Source: Metabacillus rhizolycopersici (GTDB lineage: Bacteria > Bacillota > Bacilli > Bacillales > Bacillaceae). From it: a DNA stretch of 31,391 nt. Position 1 is the first letter of the stretch. Each line of letters begins with the position of its first letter. Location of the stretch: NCBI RefSeq assembly GCF_020075705.1, contig NZ_JAIQUM010000061.1:1-31391 (forward strand), in the 5' to 3' direction. This document shows positions 1 to 7,825 of this stretch, piece by piece. The notes beneath the pieces are model-generated. The model was given only the letters and a program-made list of their open reading frames with translations. It was not told the DNA's origin and made no database searches. The translations under genes were made by a program, and so were the position numbers.

Positions 1-1
1 T

Positions 2-799
2 GTTATTGGCACAGGCAATCGTCATGGCTTTTAAGATGACTTCCTTCGGCTGTAGAAAACTAGAATCATCTAACCAAGATAGCAGCTGCTGTTTCGCATT
101 CACATTTGAAAAGCCAAATCCATTGTTGTCCCAAAACTCAATAATCTCTTGAACATCGTTTGTGTTTTGATCTAGTGCTTGATCCTCTATATCTGGATTA
201 TCCTCTATACTAGGGGTAAAAGCTTTTTGTTGTTGTTTTTCTTTTTCTTTTTCTTTTTCTTTTTCTTTTTGCCCACGTATCGTAGAACGATGCATGAACG
301 TATCGTCAACTTCTTCCTCTTCCGCATCTAGATCTGGATCATTTTCTCTCTCTTCCTCGGCAAACGACATCCTTTCTGGCTCACAAAAAGATTCATATAA
401 GCTACGAATTTCCTGTTTACGAATCGTTTCCGCAACATATCGAATAAGCGAGGTATCCTCAACCTCTTTTAATTCAGATAAAATGCAATCCATGACCGGT
501 TTCCCACCTTTATGCAGGTTATCCTTCCCCCAGTTTTTAATCGCAAGCTCTCTCGTTTCAGGATTGTAACGAATCAACTTGTGATGCCGGGTAAATCGTT
601 CCATTAACGAATGAACACTCTCAATCGAATACCCCAAATCAAACGCCATTTGTTTTTTCGTAATACGATAGATGCCAATTTGAGTCGTATTCGGATTCGT
701 AAGCAGATAAAGATAAAAATATTTATCCTCCGGAGTCATCTCTTCTGATACAATCGGATTCTTCCAAAACTCTGTACGCACCATTCGATATTTTGCCAT
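2..799 (-). CDS. DnaD-domain replication protein (partial, runs off left edge)
   Basis: Reading the minus strand from the ATG at 799 gives an open frame (start MAKYRMVRTEFWKNPIV) that continues to the window edge without a stop, so the C-terminus is missing. The N-terminal ~110 residues look like a winged-helix replication-initiator domain (MTPEDKYFYLYLLTNP, ITKKQMAFDLGYS). An acidic linker and a Lys-Glu repeat follow, then a segment fitting the DnaD/DnaB_2 domain (EIIEFWDNNGFG, KEVILKAMTIACANN). Such proteins help load the replicative helicase on chromosomes, phages or plasmids. The start is supported by a GAAAGGGAAGTGG ribosome binding site. The Lys-Glu stretch is encoded by a perfect hexanucleotide tandem repeat at 241-270. 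Whether it belongs to a prophage or the host cannot be decided here. Confidence 0.8.
   Translation of the reverse strand, partial: MAKYRMVRTEFWKNPIVSEEMTPEDKYFYLYLLTNPNTTQIGIYRITKKQMAFDLGYSIESVHSLMERFTRHHKLIRYNPETRELAIKNWGKDNLHKGGKPVMDCILSELKEVEDTSLIRYVAETIRKQEIRSLYESFCEPERMSFAEEERENDPDLDAEEEEVDDTFMHRSTIRGQKEKEKEKEKEKQQQKAFTPSIEDNPDIEDQALDQNTNDVQEIIEFWDNNGFGFSNVNAKQQLLSWLDDSSFLQPKEVILKAMTIACANN
241..270 (-). repeat. Hexanucleotide tandem repeat coding (Lys-Glu)n
   Basis: Five perfect head-to-tail copies of CTTTTT (plus strand) lie inside the DnaD-type gene and encode alternating Lys-Glu. The unit is six bases, so slippage would change linker length by two residues without shifting the frame. 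Confidence 0.85.
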
Positions 800-1210
800 C
801 TTCAACCACTTCCCTTTCTTCTAAGAAAATTCTTTTCATAGACTATATATAGAAAAATGAAGAAGAGAGTAGCGGATGTTTCACATAAAAATGTAAATAT
901 TTTGTGACAAAATAATTCTGTGGTACTTATCTGTACTCATTTCCCAAATAAAAAAACACTCACAAACATTGAAAAAAACAATATTTGTGAGTGTTTTATG
1001 TTGGTTAACTTACTTTATATTTTCTCTTTGATTAATGACAGTAAGCAGTTAGCACACGATTTTATGTTCACGATATCTTTGTATGAATTTTATTTGTGAT
1101 AAATAAAAAACGTTCCTTACAATTTGAAAGAAACTATAACTATTTGTTCTTCACAAAAAGTAATCTTCCATTTCTATCTAAGAATAAATCCATACTCTTC
1201 TAGGAAAGAT
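800..1210. other. Intergenic region with one hairpin
   Basis: About 410 bases separate the DnaD-type gene from the restriction-type operon, which points the same way. Apart from the strong hairpin at 953-997 it is AT-rich and I see no convincing reading frame, tRNA or repeat. The 3' flank of the operon (about 1080-1210) has no second clear terminator. Confidence 0.6.
953..997. terminator. Bidirectional rho-independent terminator
   Basis: The arms AAACACTCACAAA-AT-TG and CAATATTTGTGAGTGTTT pair almost perfectly around an A-rich loop. A-runs lie on the left and Ts on the right, so it can act on both strands. It probably ends the minus-strand operon at 1211-2699. Confidence 0.75.
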
Positions 1211-1765
1211 TCACAATAGACCATCAATTATATTTTTCAAATTCTCATAAGTACAAGGTTTCGTAACTTGTTTTAGCCTAGATAAAGATATTGTTTTCTG
1301 CTTTAGAAAATGTCGATCTAGTTCTGTAGTTAATACAACATAAAACTCCCATTGTGATATGTCTAAAGGGTCAACTAATTCTACATTTTTTTCTTTAAGT
1401 AAACAAAAGACGTACATATCGGCATTCCGTTTAACGTCATCGCTATATTTATTTGTTTCATAATCATATTCTTTTTTTGCCCCAATATTAAAACTAATGT
1501 TTGAATATTTATCTTTATGCCAAACTTGAATATACGCAGAAGACTTCACTTCAATTTTCATATCATTATAAACTAAATCAAATGCGTCCCATTCTTTACG
1601 TGATTGATCTAAACTACCAAGTGCAGTCCCAACTAAAAACTCGGCAAAGATTCCCCTCAAATTGTTTGTTATTATGTTCGAAAATCCCCACTGCCAAAAA
1701 TCTAAAACATTCTGTCCTGTTCCCAATATTGCAGTTTCTGGATTTAGTCCTTTAGCATTGGTCAA
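1211..1765 (-). CDS. PD-(D/E)XK-like restriction-endonuclease-fold protein
   Basis: A protein of 184 aa if the TTG at 1765 is used. I prefer this start because AAGGGTAAGGGA lies just upstream; the longer frame from 1858 reads through the previous gene. The core shows a nuclease-like layout: an N-terminal Glu in LRGIFAEFLVG, then WDAFDLVY and the IEVKSS strand, matching the E...D...(E)xK pattern of PD-(D/E)XK folds. The C-terminal part (ADMYVFCLL, QWEFYVVLTT, QKTISLSRL) looks like a conserved, uncharacterised family that I recall only as hypothetical. It overlaps the upstream nuclease gene by 14 bases, so it is probably translated with it. DNA cleavage is an inference from the fold motifs; no methyltransferase partner is visible. 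Confidence 0.6.
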   Translation of the reverse strand: MTNAKGLNPETAILGTGQNVLDFWQWGFSNIITNNLRGIFAEFLVGTALGSLDQSRKEWDAFDLVYNDMKIEVKSSAYIQVWHKDKYSNISFNIGAKKEYDYETNKYSDDVKRNADMYVFCLLKEKNVELVDPLDISQWEFYVVLTTELDRHFLKQKTISLSRLKQVTKPCTYENLKNIIDGLL

Positions 1766-2393
1766 TTTCTTGTCCCTTACCCTTAGCAACCTTTTGTCGG
1801 AGGTTTTGCGCCAGCTCTCTATCACTGAATTGGAAGTATAAAGGCGAATATTCAACATATGTTCGATATCGTTTATCTAATAAAGGATCATCTTTGACTT
1901 TTATGTAGTTATGTAAATAGGCACAGGAATGAAGTTGAATAGATGAATCATTATATAAAGATTCATTTAAATTTAGTAAATAACGTTTATACGAAGAAGC
2001 CTGGTAGGCGGGATGAACCGTTTCCCTTTCCCTACCTCCTAAGAAGGTTCGAACAATGCCATCACCTTCAGAAACCTTTGCCTTTTGCCATTGTTTCAGC
2101 TCAATAATAACTGCATTTTTATTTCCCTTTTCATCCTCTCCAGCAACTAAAAAATCAATTCTTTTCTCTGAAGAAGGCAATTTATATTCTAGTAAGACAT
2201 GCGTATCATTTTTTAAATCAGCGTCTCGTATGACTTTGGCCATCTGAGGAAGAGATCTTTCCCAAGAATTTAACTCACTTGTTGAAACGACTTTGTTCAT
2301 TTTCGTCAGTACATTTTCTTTTAGTACATAGCCAATTTTATTTTCATAAATATGATTCAAAAAATTTGAGGTGGTTTCATTATAAATGATCAT
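1752..2393 (-). CDS. Free-standing DUF2075-type N-terminal nuclease domain (probably truncated)
   Basis: This 213-aa protein matches what I know of the N-terminal nuclease part of DUF2075 (COG3410-like) helicase-nucleases. It has LEYKLP (Glu 69), RIDFLVAG (Asp 80) and VIIELKQW (Glu 98, Lys 100), a complete PD-(D/E)XK set, then VRTFLGG, HPAYQASSY and HSCAYLHNYI...DPLLD. Family members normally continue into an ATPase/helicase of several hundred residues. Here the frame diverges after DPLLDKRYRTYVEYSP and stops, so the helicase is absent. Its ATG directly follows the stop codon of the mazG-like gene, implying translational coupling. It may be a remnant, or a minimal nuclease working with its neighbours. 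Confidence 0.65.
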   Translation of the reverse strand: MIIYNETTSNFLNHIYENKIGYVLKENVLTKMNKVVSTSELNSWERSLPQMAKVIRDADLKNDTHVLLEYKLPSSEKRIDFLVAGEDEKGNKNAVIIELKQWQKAKVSEGDGIVRTFLGGRERETVHPAYQASSYKRYLLNLNESLYNDSSIQLHSCAYLHNYIKVKDDPLLDKRYRTYVEYSPLYFQFSDRELAQNLRQKVAKGKGQEIDQC

Positions 2394-2699
2394 TTACTCA
2401 TTCTCCCTTTTTACAGGGTATTTTAAGGCATTCTTTTCAAGCTTTTGATAGACTTCTTCTTCAAGATCTATTTCTAGCTTATCCGCCATCTGAATGAGAT
2501 AAATGAGTATATCTGCCATTTCTTCTTTCATGTTTTGTTTTGACTTAGCAATCGCTTCTTCACTGTTTTTCCACTGGAAATTTTCAAGAAGTTCATTTGC
2601 TTCCAGTGATATTGAAATAGCTAAATCTTTGGGGTCGTGGTACTTTTTCCAGCCTCTTTCGTCGCGAAAGTCTAGTATTTTTTGATAGATCTTCTCCAT
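2394..2699 (-). CDS. MazG-like nucleotide pyrophosphohydrolase
   Basis: About 101 aa from the ATG at 2699. This start is preferred over the ATG at 2714 because GGAGAG sits at correct distance and the protein then begins MEKIYQKILDFRDERGW as in small MazG-like enzymes. The acidic metal-binding pattern of all-alpha NTP pyrophosphatases is present: SLEANELLENFQW, then MKEEMADILIYLIQMADKL. Such enzymes hydrolyse (d)NTPs to monophosphates and pyrophosphate. It is the first gene of a tightly coupled operon with two nuclease-like proteins, which suggests a role in a defence or nucleotide-control module (inference). Two decayed copies lie at 11045-11295 and 24587-24638. Confidence 0.85.
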   Translation of the reverse strand: MEKIYQKILDFRDERGWKKYHDPKDLAISISLEANELLENFQWKNSEEAIAKSKQNMKEEMADILIYLIQMADKLEIDLEEEVYQKLEKNALKYPVKRENE

Positions 2700-2794
2700 T
2701 ATCTGTCTCTCCATTAAGTCTTAATCATTTTCATATAAGTTAGAAAGAAATTAATCCTATTTAAAATTTTGACTAGCTTTATTGTACACAAAAA

Positions 2795-2817
2795 GGTGTA
2801 CCAAAAATAGTACACCC
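2795..2817. repeat. Direct repeat copy 1 (duplicated terminator stem-loop)
   Basis: A 23-bp unit with arms GGTGTAC and GTACACC around an 8-base spacer, identical to 2978-3000. Only this copy keeps the flanking A-run on its left, which reads as a T-run on the minus strand. The copies look like a target-site duplication flanking the element at 2818-2977. Confidence 0.85.
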
Positions 2818-2977
2818 CAGGCTGTCGACAAAGTCGATAGCCGTTTTTTATAATTACTAACTCATCAATATATGGTGCTGTTTCACAACAGGAACAACCA
2901 AATATGTAACTAAAAAAGAAACAAAACCCCTTTTTCTTCAGATGAATTTTTGAAAAAGGGGTTTGTCTACACTCTGA
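2818..2977. mobile_element. MITE-like non-coding element inserted in a terminator
   Basis: A 160-bp segment bounded by 23-bp perfect direct repeats. Its ends are imperfect inverted repeats: the left end reads CCAGGCTGTCGACAAAGTC, and the right end on the other strand reads TCAGAGTGTAGACAAACCC, sharing CAG..TGT.GACAAA. Inside are two hairpins: 2820-2842 (10-bp stem with one G-U pair, followed by TTTTTT) and 2924-2964 (13-bp perfect stem). No transposase is encoded; the frame that crosses it is a meaningless cysteine-rich translation. The CTGTCGACA end resembles, from memory, IS1182-family ends, so a non-autonomous relative of such an IS is my best guess. The insertion duplicated a complete bidirectional terminator downstream of mcrC. 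Confidence 0.7.
2820..2849 (+). terminator. Internal hairpin with T-run in the MITE-like element
   Basis: GGCTGTCGAC pairs with GTCGATAGCC around AAA, followed by G and six Ts. On the plus strand this has the form of a rho-independent terminator. Confidence 0.55.
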
Positions 2978-3003
2978 GGTGTACCAAAAATAGTACACCC
3001 TTT
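2978..3003. terminator. Direct repeat copy 2; former mcrC terminator
   Basis: This second copy of the 23-bp stem-loop lies 8 bases beyond the mcrC stop codon. It keeps only the right-hand T-run (plus strand). Joining the outer flanks of the two copies restores one bidirectional terminator. On the minus strand, mcrC transcripts now meet this copy without a T-run; the first T-run follows copy 1. Confidence 0.7.
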
Positions 3004-3008
3004 TATTT

Positions 3009-4265
3009 TTATTGGAATGATAATATTTCCCTTAGATCAGCAATGGTATGTTGAACCTTGTCTAGACGAATAGTTCGTATTTCAATGTGTTTAACTGGTG
3101 ATGAATCAGGAACTCTCCATTTTGGTAGCAGTAACTCATTATCGTTTTTCGGATATAAGATGATACAGCGTTCTGCTGATTTGTAGGCAGTAACATACGC
3201 ATACATTTGGTAGGTGTCACTTGGATTTGGACCATATCGGCCATTTTTCCATTTGGTATCCAAAATGACAACTGGAATCGGTTCGCCAAATACCAGCTTC
3301 GATACGACAAAATCAGGCTTTAATTGGACGGTTCCTCTTCCTGTATGGGTATCAATCAAGAGTTTTCTGCCTTTGTGCTGCAAGTCCAGCTTAAAGGCCC
3401 CCGGCGATAACACCCGTTTTAAACATTCCCCAACATACCATTCGTATAGGTCATTCATTTTAAATAAAAACGAATAAGCAATTTGGTTGTTTTCCCCGGT
3501 GCTCATCGAACTGGAATGGAGAATCGCAAGAGCCAGCTGTAAAACCGCCTCATAATGCTTGTTTTGTCGATTGATTTGAATTGTTTCGATGATGGAGGTG
3601 TTGATAAAAACATCCTCCACCTCATCGAACATTTCGTAAATCATCCATGTTTGCGTCTTTAGAGTGGAATTCCGTACATACGGAAAAATGACTTTTAACG
3701 CCGCTTTTAACAGCTGGTTTAATGGGACATTTGCGGATAACTCATCATATTCGCAATACGCATTTACAGACATAAAGGCATTTTTGCGAATGTGCTGGGA
3801 AACGAGCAGACGCCCTTTTAAGTGTTTAATATTCTCCGTTTTAGACCGATACCCTCGGTATAATCCCCTCTTGACCGCCTTAAACAGCTCGGAAATATAG
3901 ATGAAAGCCAGAATATGGGATAAATCTACTTTTTCATAATGGCTACGAGTCTGGTCATTTAATGAAACTGGCAGATGCTTCGTTACACTTAGCATATTTA
4001 ATAAGGAACGGCGGTTTAAAGCCGGATCGTTTTGTTCCAAATCTAACTTCGGTAGAATTTCGATTCTAACCGTTTTCAATTGGATGACTCCTACCAGATT
4101 GATAAACCTAATCCTCTTATTCCCATATTCTACAACATTTTCATTTTGATATTTTTGTTCTAAATACTGAATAAGATGATCCCACTCCACATTGGTCAGG
4201 CTGCTTGGCCGTTGGTTCTCCACTTGAAGCCAATCATAGGCCTCTCTAATGGTGATTGTTTTCAT
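3009..4265 (-). CDS. mcrC: McrC-type subunit of a McrBC type IV restriction system
   Basis: A 418-aa McrC-family protein. The N-terminal half (VEYGNKRIRFINLVGVIQL, VRIEILPKL, LKGRLL) matches the McrC region that contacts the McrB motor. The C-terminal half holds a PD-(D/E)XK nuclease: LKPDFVV (Asp 318), VVILDTKWK (Asp 336, Lys 338 and Lys 340) and SDTYQMYAYV. McrC stimulates the McrB GTPase and cleaves DNA containing methylated or otherwise modified cytosines in the known enzymes; the modification specificity here is unknown. Its ATG shares a base with the mcrB stop (TAATG), so the two are translationally coupled. All catalytic positions look intact. The terminator just downstream has been disturbed by the element at 2818-2977. 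Confidence 0.92.
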   Translation of the reverse strand: MKTITIREAYDWLQVENQRPSSLTNVEWDHLIQYLEQKYQNENVVEYGNKRIRFINLVGVIQLKTVRIEILPKLDLEQNDPALNRRSLLNMLSVTKHLPVSLNDQTRSHYEKVDLSHILAFIYISELFKAVKRGLYRGYRSKTENIKHLKGRLLVSQHIRKNAFMSVNAYCEYDELSANVPLNQLLKAALKVIFPYVRNSTLKTQTWMIYEMFDEVEDVFINTSIIETIQINRQNKHYEAVLQLALAILHSSSMSTGENNQIAYSFLFKMNDLYEWYVGECLKRVLSPGAFKLDLQHKGRKLLIDTHTGRGTVQLKPDFVVSKLVFGEPIPVVILDTKWKNGRYGPNPSDTYQMYAYVTAYKSAERCIILYPKNDNELLLPKWRVPDSSPVKHIEIRTIRLDKVQHTIADLREILSFQ

Positions 4266-6520
4266 TACTCATAAATCCCTTTTATGTCTTCAGCCGTAAT
4301 GTTCACCTTCACATGATATTTAGATGGAATATCCAACGGTGTATAAGATGATGCGCGGTTAAATAAGGCCTGGACATCTACTTCTTCCTTATAAATAATG
4401 AACGAATCTTGTTCATTTCTGCCGATTCCACCTAAGACCAGGCCGATTTTTTCCCAGTCATCATAAAAATACTCTTTTAACAGTGGAATAATCTTATTCT
4501 GCATGGTTGAAATTAAATCCTCTACAGTTTCCACACTGGTAAAATAAGCATGACCAATCATGTGATCCCTGCTGTACAGCACTTCTATCCGTTGATTAAT
4601 ACGGTGAAGCAGCGTTGGCAAATCAATATCATCGATAGGTGACAGCACAGACGGCTGAGGCAAGATCTCGTCAAAGCCAAACCGACGGCGTAAGGCGGTA
4701 TCCATAAGCGCAATGGAGCGGTCGGCCGTATTCATAGTTCCAATAATATAAAGGTTTGGTGGCAGGACAAAGGTTTCGCCGGAATAAGGCAATTTCACTC
4801 GCGTCTCATTGGTTGTTGTAAGGCGTTTATCCTCTTCCAGTAAGGTCAGCAGTTCTCCAAACACCTTCGAAATATTAGCGCGGTTGATTTCATCAATAAT
4901 CATTACAAACCGGTTCGCATTGGAAAAATCAAATGGGTGATCTTGTTCCAGTGCTTCCAAAACCATAGTTTTGCGTTCTTCATAATTAAGCATGTTAGAA
5001 GGCTTCGGCAGTCCGGCAAACAGAGCATCGAACACGATTTGCTTAAAAACCCCATCTTTTGGTACAAACGCGTTTCCATCTGAACGAAGGCCCTCAATAA
5101 AATCTTCATAAGAGTAAGACTGATGGAACGTTACAAACCGAATCCTTCCCTCTTGCTGTAATCTTTTATATTGATGCTTTTTTTCTATTGAACTCCATTT
5201 ATCGTCCAATTCATCAGCGGACAAATGATAAATGGTTTCCAATGACTTCGTTGCCACTTGAAAGGTTTTTCCCGTTCCCGGCGGTCCATATAAAATCAGA
5301 TTCGGGTTAAATTTTAATTCTTCATTATCAAAGTTTGGTACTAACTCTTCCGTCATCGATTTGTCCTCCATCGCCTCACGTTGTGCCCTCACTGTTTCCG
5401 AAAAAACTAAATGTAAATCCTGCTGTGGCAGCTTAGAGGTTTTTGTTGCATGTACAGGGACCAATTGGTCCGGCATGATTCTAGTTGCTAATTTTGTAAG
5501 ACTAGTAATCTTAAGCCAAATTCTAACTCCCTTAGATGAGACATTTTGGAGATTCATCACGTCGACTCCAGCAGGAATTTCACTTTCGTTGAAGTAAATT
5601 CCGTCAATGAAGGCCTGCCATTCAATTTCTTTTTTCGAACGGTCACAGATAAATAATTTACCTTGGTCTATGTATGGTATCGTTTTCCGATTTATTTTAT
5701 CTGTTTCAATTGCTCCAATGACAAAAGGATTCTGTTCTAAATTTGCTTCCAATAGTTTAATGGAATCCATGGATTGAAAGGACAATAAGGAGCAATCTAG
5801 CTTCAATGACTTACTTCGTTGAGCGAATTGAGTAATTTTTTTATCAAGAAACTTGAATTCTTTTCGTTTTAATGGTGGGTCTAACTCATTTAGATCTTTG
5901 ACAATTAAATTTAAGAGAACGCCTGTAAAGACATAAAAGGTTATTTCCTTATTTTCCATATTAGGAAAGCTACGATATGTATCTAGCAAATCGTTATAAT
6001 CTTTTGAGTTTTTATCAAAGATGATTTCGTTTATGCTCCGCTCAAAGTTATAGTTAATGACATACTCTTTTGGGTCCTGAATGGTTTTAATGAAGGAAAA
6101 AAGATGAACAATATGACCTTTTAGTTCATTCGGTATGTCAAGGTTGTCGAAGATGTCCCGGTAATCGTGCTTGATCTTCATATGGTTAAATAGAGCGACC
6201 ATGTCCACTTTATAGGATTTAATGTTATTAATCCTGTTGTTTGTACTAATGATGGTGTTGATCACACTGTTAAATTGATCTAAATCATTCATGTCTTCAG
6301 CCGAAAAAGAACTCTCTGCACTCCTAATGGCAGCTAGTACCCTTTTTACGGCGTTCTTTTTATCCTCATCCCATTTAGCCGCTTCTACTCTTTGGTCATA
6401 ATCCTTGTACCATTCCATTGTAGCTTGATATTGTTTATCATACATATCTTTATATTGAGATAGGATGATATCCAAAGTCATTCCTTTGTATTTATCGATT
6501 ATCTGCTGTATTCGATCCAA
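4265..6520 (-). CDS. mcrB: McrB-type AAA+ GTPase of a McrBC restriction system
   Basis: A 751-aa protein. Residues ~405-720 form a McrB-type AAA+ motor: Walker A GPPGTGKT (412-419), a FVTFHQSYSYEDFIEGLR segment, Walker B MIIDEINRAN (540-549), the family signature GTMNTADRS (594-602) and RRRFGF arginines (611-616), ending with RDHMIGHAYF and DDWEKIGLVLGG. The first ~375 residues would hold the DNA-recognition part. They do not resemble the DUF3578 domain of E. coli McrB to me, so the recognised modification or sequence cannot be predicted. An ideal AGGAGG ribosome binding site precedes the ATG and a TATAAT box lies about 40 bases upstream. It is coupled to mcrC. The system appears intact and functional. 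Confidence 0.92.
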   Translation of the reverse strand: MDRIQQIIDKYKGMTLDIILSQYKDMYDKQYQATMEWYKDYDQRVEAAKWDEDKKNAVKRVLAAIRSAESSFSAEDMNDLDQFNSVINTIISTNNRINNIKSYKVDMVALFNHMKIKHDYRDIFDNLDIPNELKGHIVHLFSFIKTIQDPKEYVINYNFERSINEIIFDKNSKDYNDLLDTYRSFPNMENKEITFYVFTGVLLNLIVKDLNELDPPLKRKEFKFLDKKITQFAQRSKSLKLDCSLLSFQSMDSIKLLEANLEQNPFVIGAIETDKINRKTIPYIDQGKLFICDRSKKEIEWQAFIDGIYFNESEIPAGVDVMNLQNVSSKGVRIWLKITSLTKLATRIMPDQLVPVHATKTSKLPQQDLHLVFSETVRAQREAMEDKSMTEELVPNFDNEELKFNPNLILYGPPGTGKTFQVATKSLETIYHLSADELDDKWSSIEKKHQYKRLQQEGRIRFVTFHQSYSYEDFIEGLRSDGNAFVPKDGVFKQIVFDALFAGLPKPSNMLNYEERKTMVLEALEQDHPFDFSNANRFVMIIDEINRANISKVFGELLTLLEEDKRLTTTNETRVKLPYSGETFVLPPNLYIIGTMNTADRSIALMDTALRRRFGFDEILPQPSVLSPIDDIDLPTLLHRINQRIEVLYSRDHMIGHAYFTSVETVEDLISTMQNKIIPLLKEYFYDDWEKIGLVLGGIGRNEQDSFIIYKEEVDVQALFNRASSYTPLDIPSKYHVKVNITAEDIKGIYE

Positions 6521-6559
6521 TGTAATTCCTCCTAACCTAGTAAATTAAGAATATAGTAC

Positions 6560-6565
6560 ATTATA
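6560..6565 (-). promoter_or_regulatory. Probable -10 box for mcrBC
   Basis: A perfect TATAAT on the minus strand, roughly 40 bases before the mcrB start. No good -35 hexamer is visible at 17 bases (GAAGCT), so the promoter is weak or activator-dependent, if real. Confidence 0.45.
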
Positions 6566-6659
6566 AGCATTTTCATCCTTTTAGCTTCCCCAAAAACGGG
6601 TAACCCTTTAACAACTGGCATCAATGTTTGGTTTACCTCATTTAATTCCATTAAGTGAA

Positions 6660-6766
6660 AGGGTGGAGTGAGTATAGTTTCATGGACACGGTTTAGTTAA
6701 CTCTCTATGATAATAATAAGAGAGGAAGTGTCCGGCATGGAATCAAGAAACAAGCGTAAAGCATAA
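6660..6766 (+). mobile_element. Left-end fragment of a second IS (probable IS3 family)
   Basis: GGACAC...GTGTCC and CTCTCT...AGAGAG inverted repeats precede a short frame that begins MESRNKRKA and stops at once. This is the form of an IS3-family leader plus the first codons of orfA. The fragment abuts the oppositely oriented transposase remnant to its right, so two IS elements were fused here by deletion. The family assignment is tentative. Confidence 0.4.
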
Positions 6767-7278
6767 TGCGTCCAATTCTTCATCTAGAAACGGTGAGGTC
6801 ACATTTTTTAGTTCTACTTTGATTTTACATGTCCTGTAATTTTGACGGCTTGCCTGAAATACATCGATCACATCGGACGTAATGTCATCCTCTTTTGCTC
6901 TTTCTTTTACTTCATAATAATAGGTGCTTCTAGGGATTTGTAGGACTTTACACATTGCTGATATCGAGTATTTATGTTGATTATTCTTGATCACATTTAC
7001 TTTCGTCCTAGTATCAGCGCGGCTTGCTTTAAAATATCATTTTCCATTTCTAATTGCTTATTTCGCTTTCGGAGTTCGATCAGTTCCTTTTGTTCCACTG
7101 CTAGATTGTCTTTTTCCCTAAATAGAACCAGAGCTCTGACTCTGGCTCACCCACTTATCTAAAGAAGAAGGTGTAAGTTATACTCACGAATCTCTTTTCT
7201 TGGCTTCCCATTTTGGTACAGCTACACCATCTGTTGTTTGAAATCTTCCGTAAATGTTCGGCGTCCTCTTTTAGTCAT
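6767..7278 (-). pseudogene. IS3-family transposase orfA/orfB remnant
   Basis: From the ATG at 7278 (with GAGGAGAAT upstream) the translation reads MTKRGRRTFTEDFKQQMV followed by an in-frame TAG, then LYQNGKPRKEIREYNL. This is the HTH_Tnp_1 orfA start. Later frames give [19 protein letters not shown], the orfA leucine-zipper tail. The orfB start (IKNNQHKYSISAMCKVLQI, then PRSTYYYEVKER...FQASRQNYRTCKIKVELK) follows in another frame. OrfB ends abruptly near 6800, long before the DDE catalytic core. Several stops and frameshifts make it non-functional. Confidence 0.8.
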
Positions 7279-7578
7279 GTAGATTCTCCTCAAATGTATA
7301 ATCTGTAGTCTACCTGACCTTAAAAATTCTATCCAATTCAGTGTAGTCTATCCAATTTCATTATGAACATTATTCCTTTAACTATAAAATTAATTATATC
7401 GGAAACCATAAAAAAAACGCTTGCATCACTTTTTATAATGCAGGCGTTTTTTCATTGTCGGGGCTAATTCTATTAATTTTACAATTGACTGTTATTCTCA
7501 TTTTTAAAAAACGGGCACCAAATGAGGGCACCACTTTTCCTCCATTTTTGACCCAATACTATTGTTTTTTGACGAAGA
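7279..7578. other. Gene-free segment between IS remnant and gene scraps
   Basis: It holds the upstream part of the IS3-family remnant (to about 7350), a strong hairpin at 7413-7451 and the motif GGGCACC twice around 7515-7535. No convincing gene was found. Confidence 0.5.
7413..7451. terminator. Bidirectional rho-independent terminator
   Basis: AAAACGCTTGCAT pairs with ATGCAGGCGTTTT around an AT-rich loop, with A-runs on one side and six Ts on the other. Confidence 0.75.
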
Positions 7579-7764
7579 TTAAACATTAGAGATATACGAA
7601 TTATAAAAAAGTGAAAGTCTCCCTTCAACTTCATCGTCTATATATTCTGCTCTAAAATCATTTAGTTAATGGCAAATAAGATTCTTAACCTCCGAGTAAA
7701 GTTTAAAATACCTTTCATGCTCATGTTCGTATGCCTCTAGAAGTGGTTCCAATAAAAGTAGCAT
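7579..7764 (-). pseudogene. Scrap of an unknown gene with an in-frame stop
   Basis: One minus-strand frame reads MLLLLEPLLEAYEHEHERYF then KLYSEVKNLICH, a TAA, and continues LNDFRAEYIDDEVEGRLSLF to a second TAA. The composition is protein-like (amphipathic, charged) on both sides of the first stop, and there is no ribosome binding site before the ATG. I read it as the C-terminal end of a gene broken by a point mutation. I do not recognise the family. Confidence 0.35.
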
Positions 7765-7781
7765 TTTTAACGAAAATTAAT

Positions 7782-7824
7782 GGAGTAACAAAAGGGTAAC
7801 ATAACCCTGTGTTACTCCTTTTTA
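7782..7824 (+). terminator. Rho-independent terminator
   Basis: GGAGTAACA pairs with TGTTACTCC, with a second inner pairing AGGGT/AACCCT, followed by CTTTTTA on the plus strand. Confidence 0.65.
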
Positions 7825-7825
7825 T

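Noticed and set aside
2714..2998. Cysteine-rich 94-aa minus-strand frame
   Set aside because: It lies across the MITE-like element and its palindromic repeats; it has no ribosome binding site and its composition only reflects the hairpins.
7505..7545. GGGCACC repeated pair as a possible att site or integrase end
   Set aside because: Only two 7-base matches and no integrase reading frame; too weak to call.
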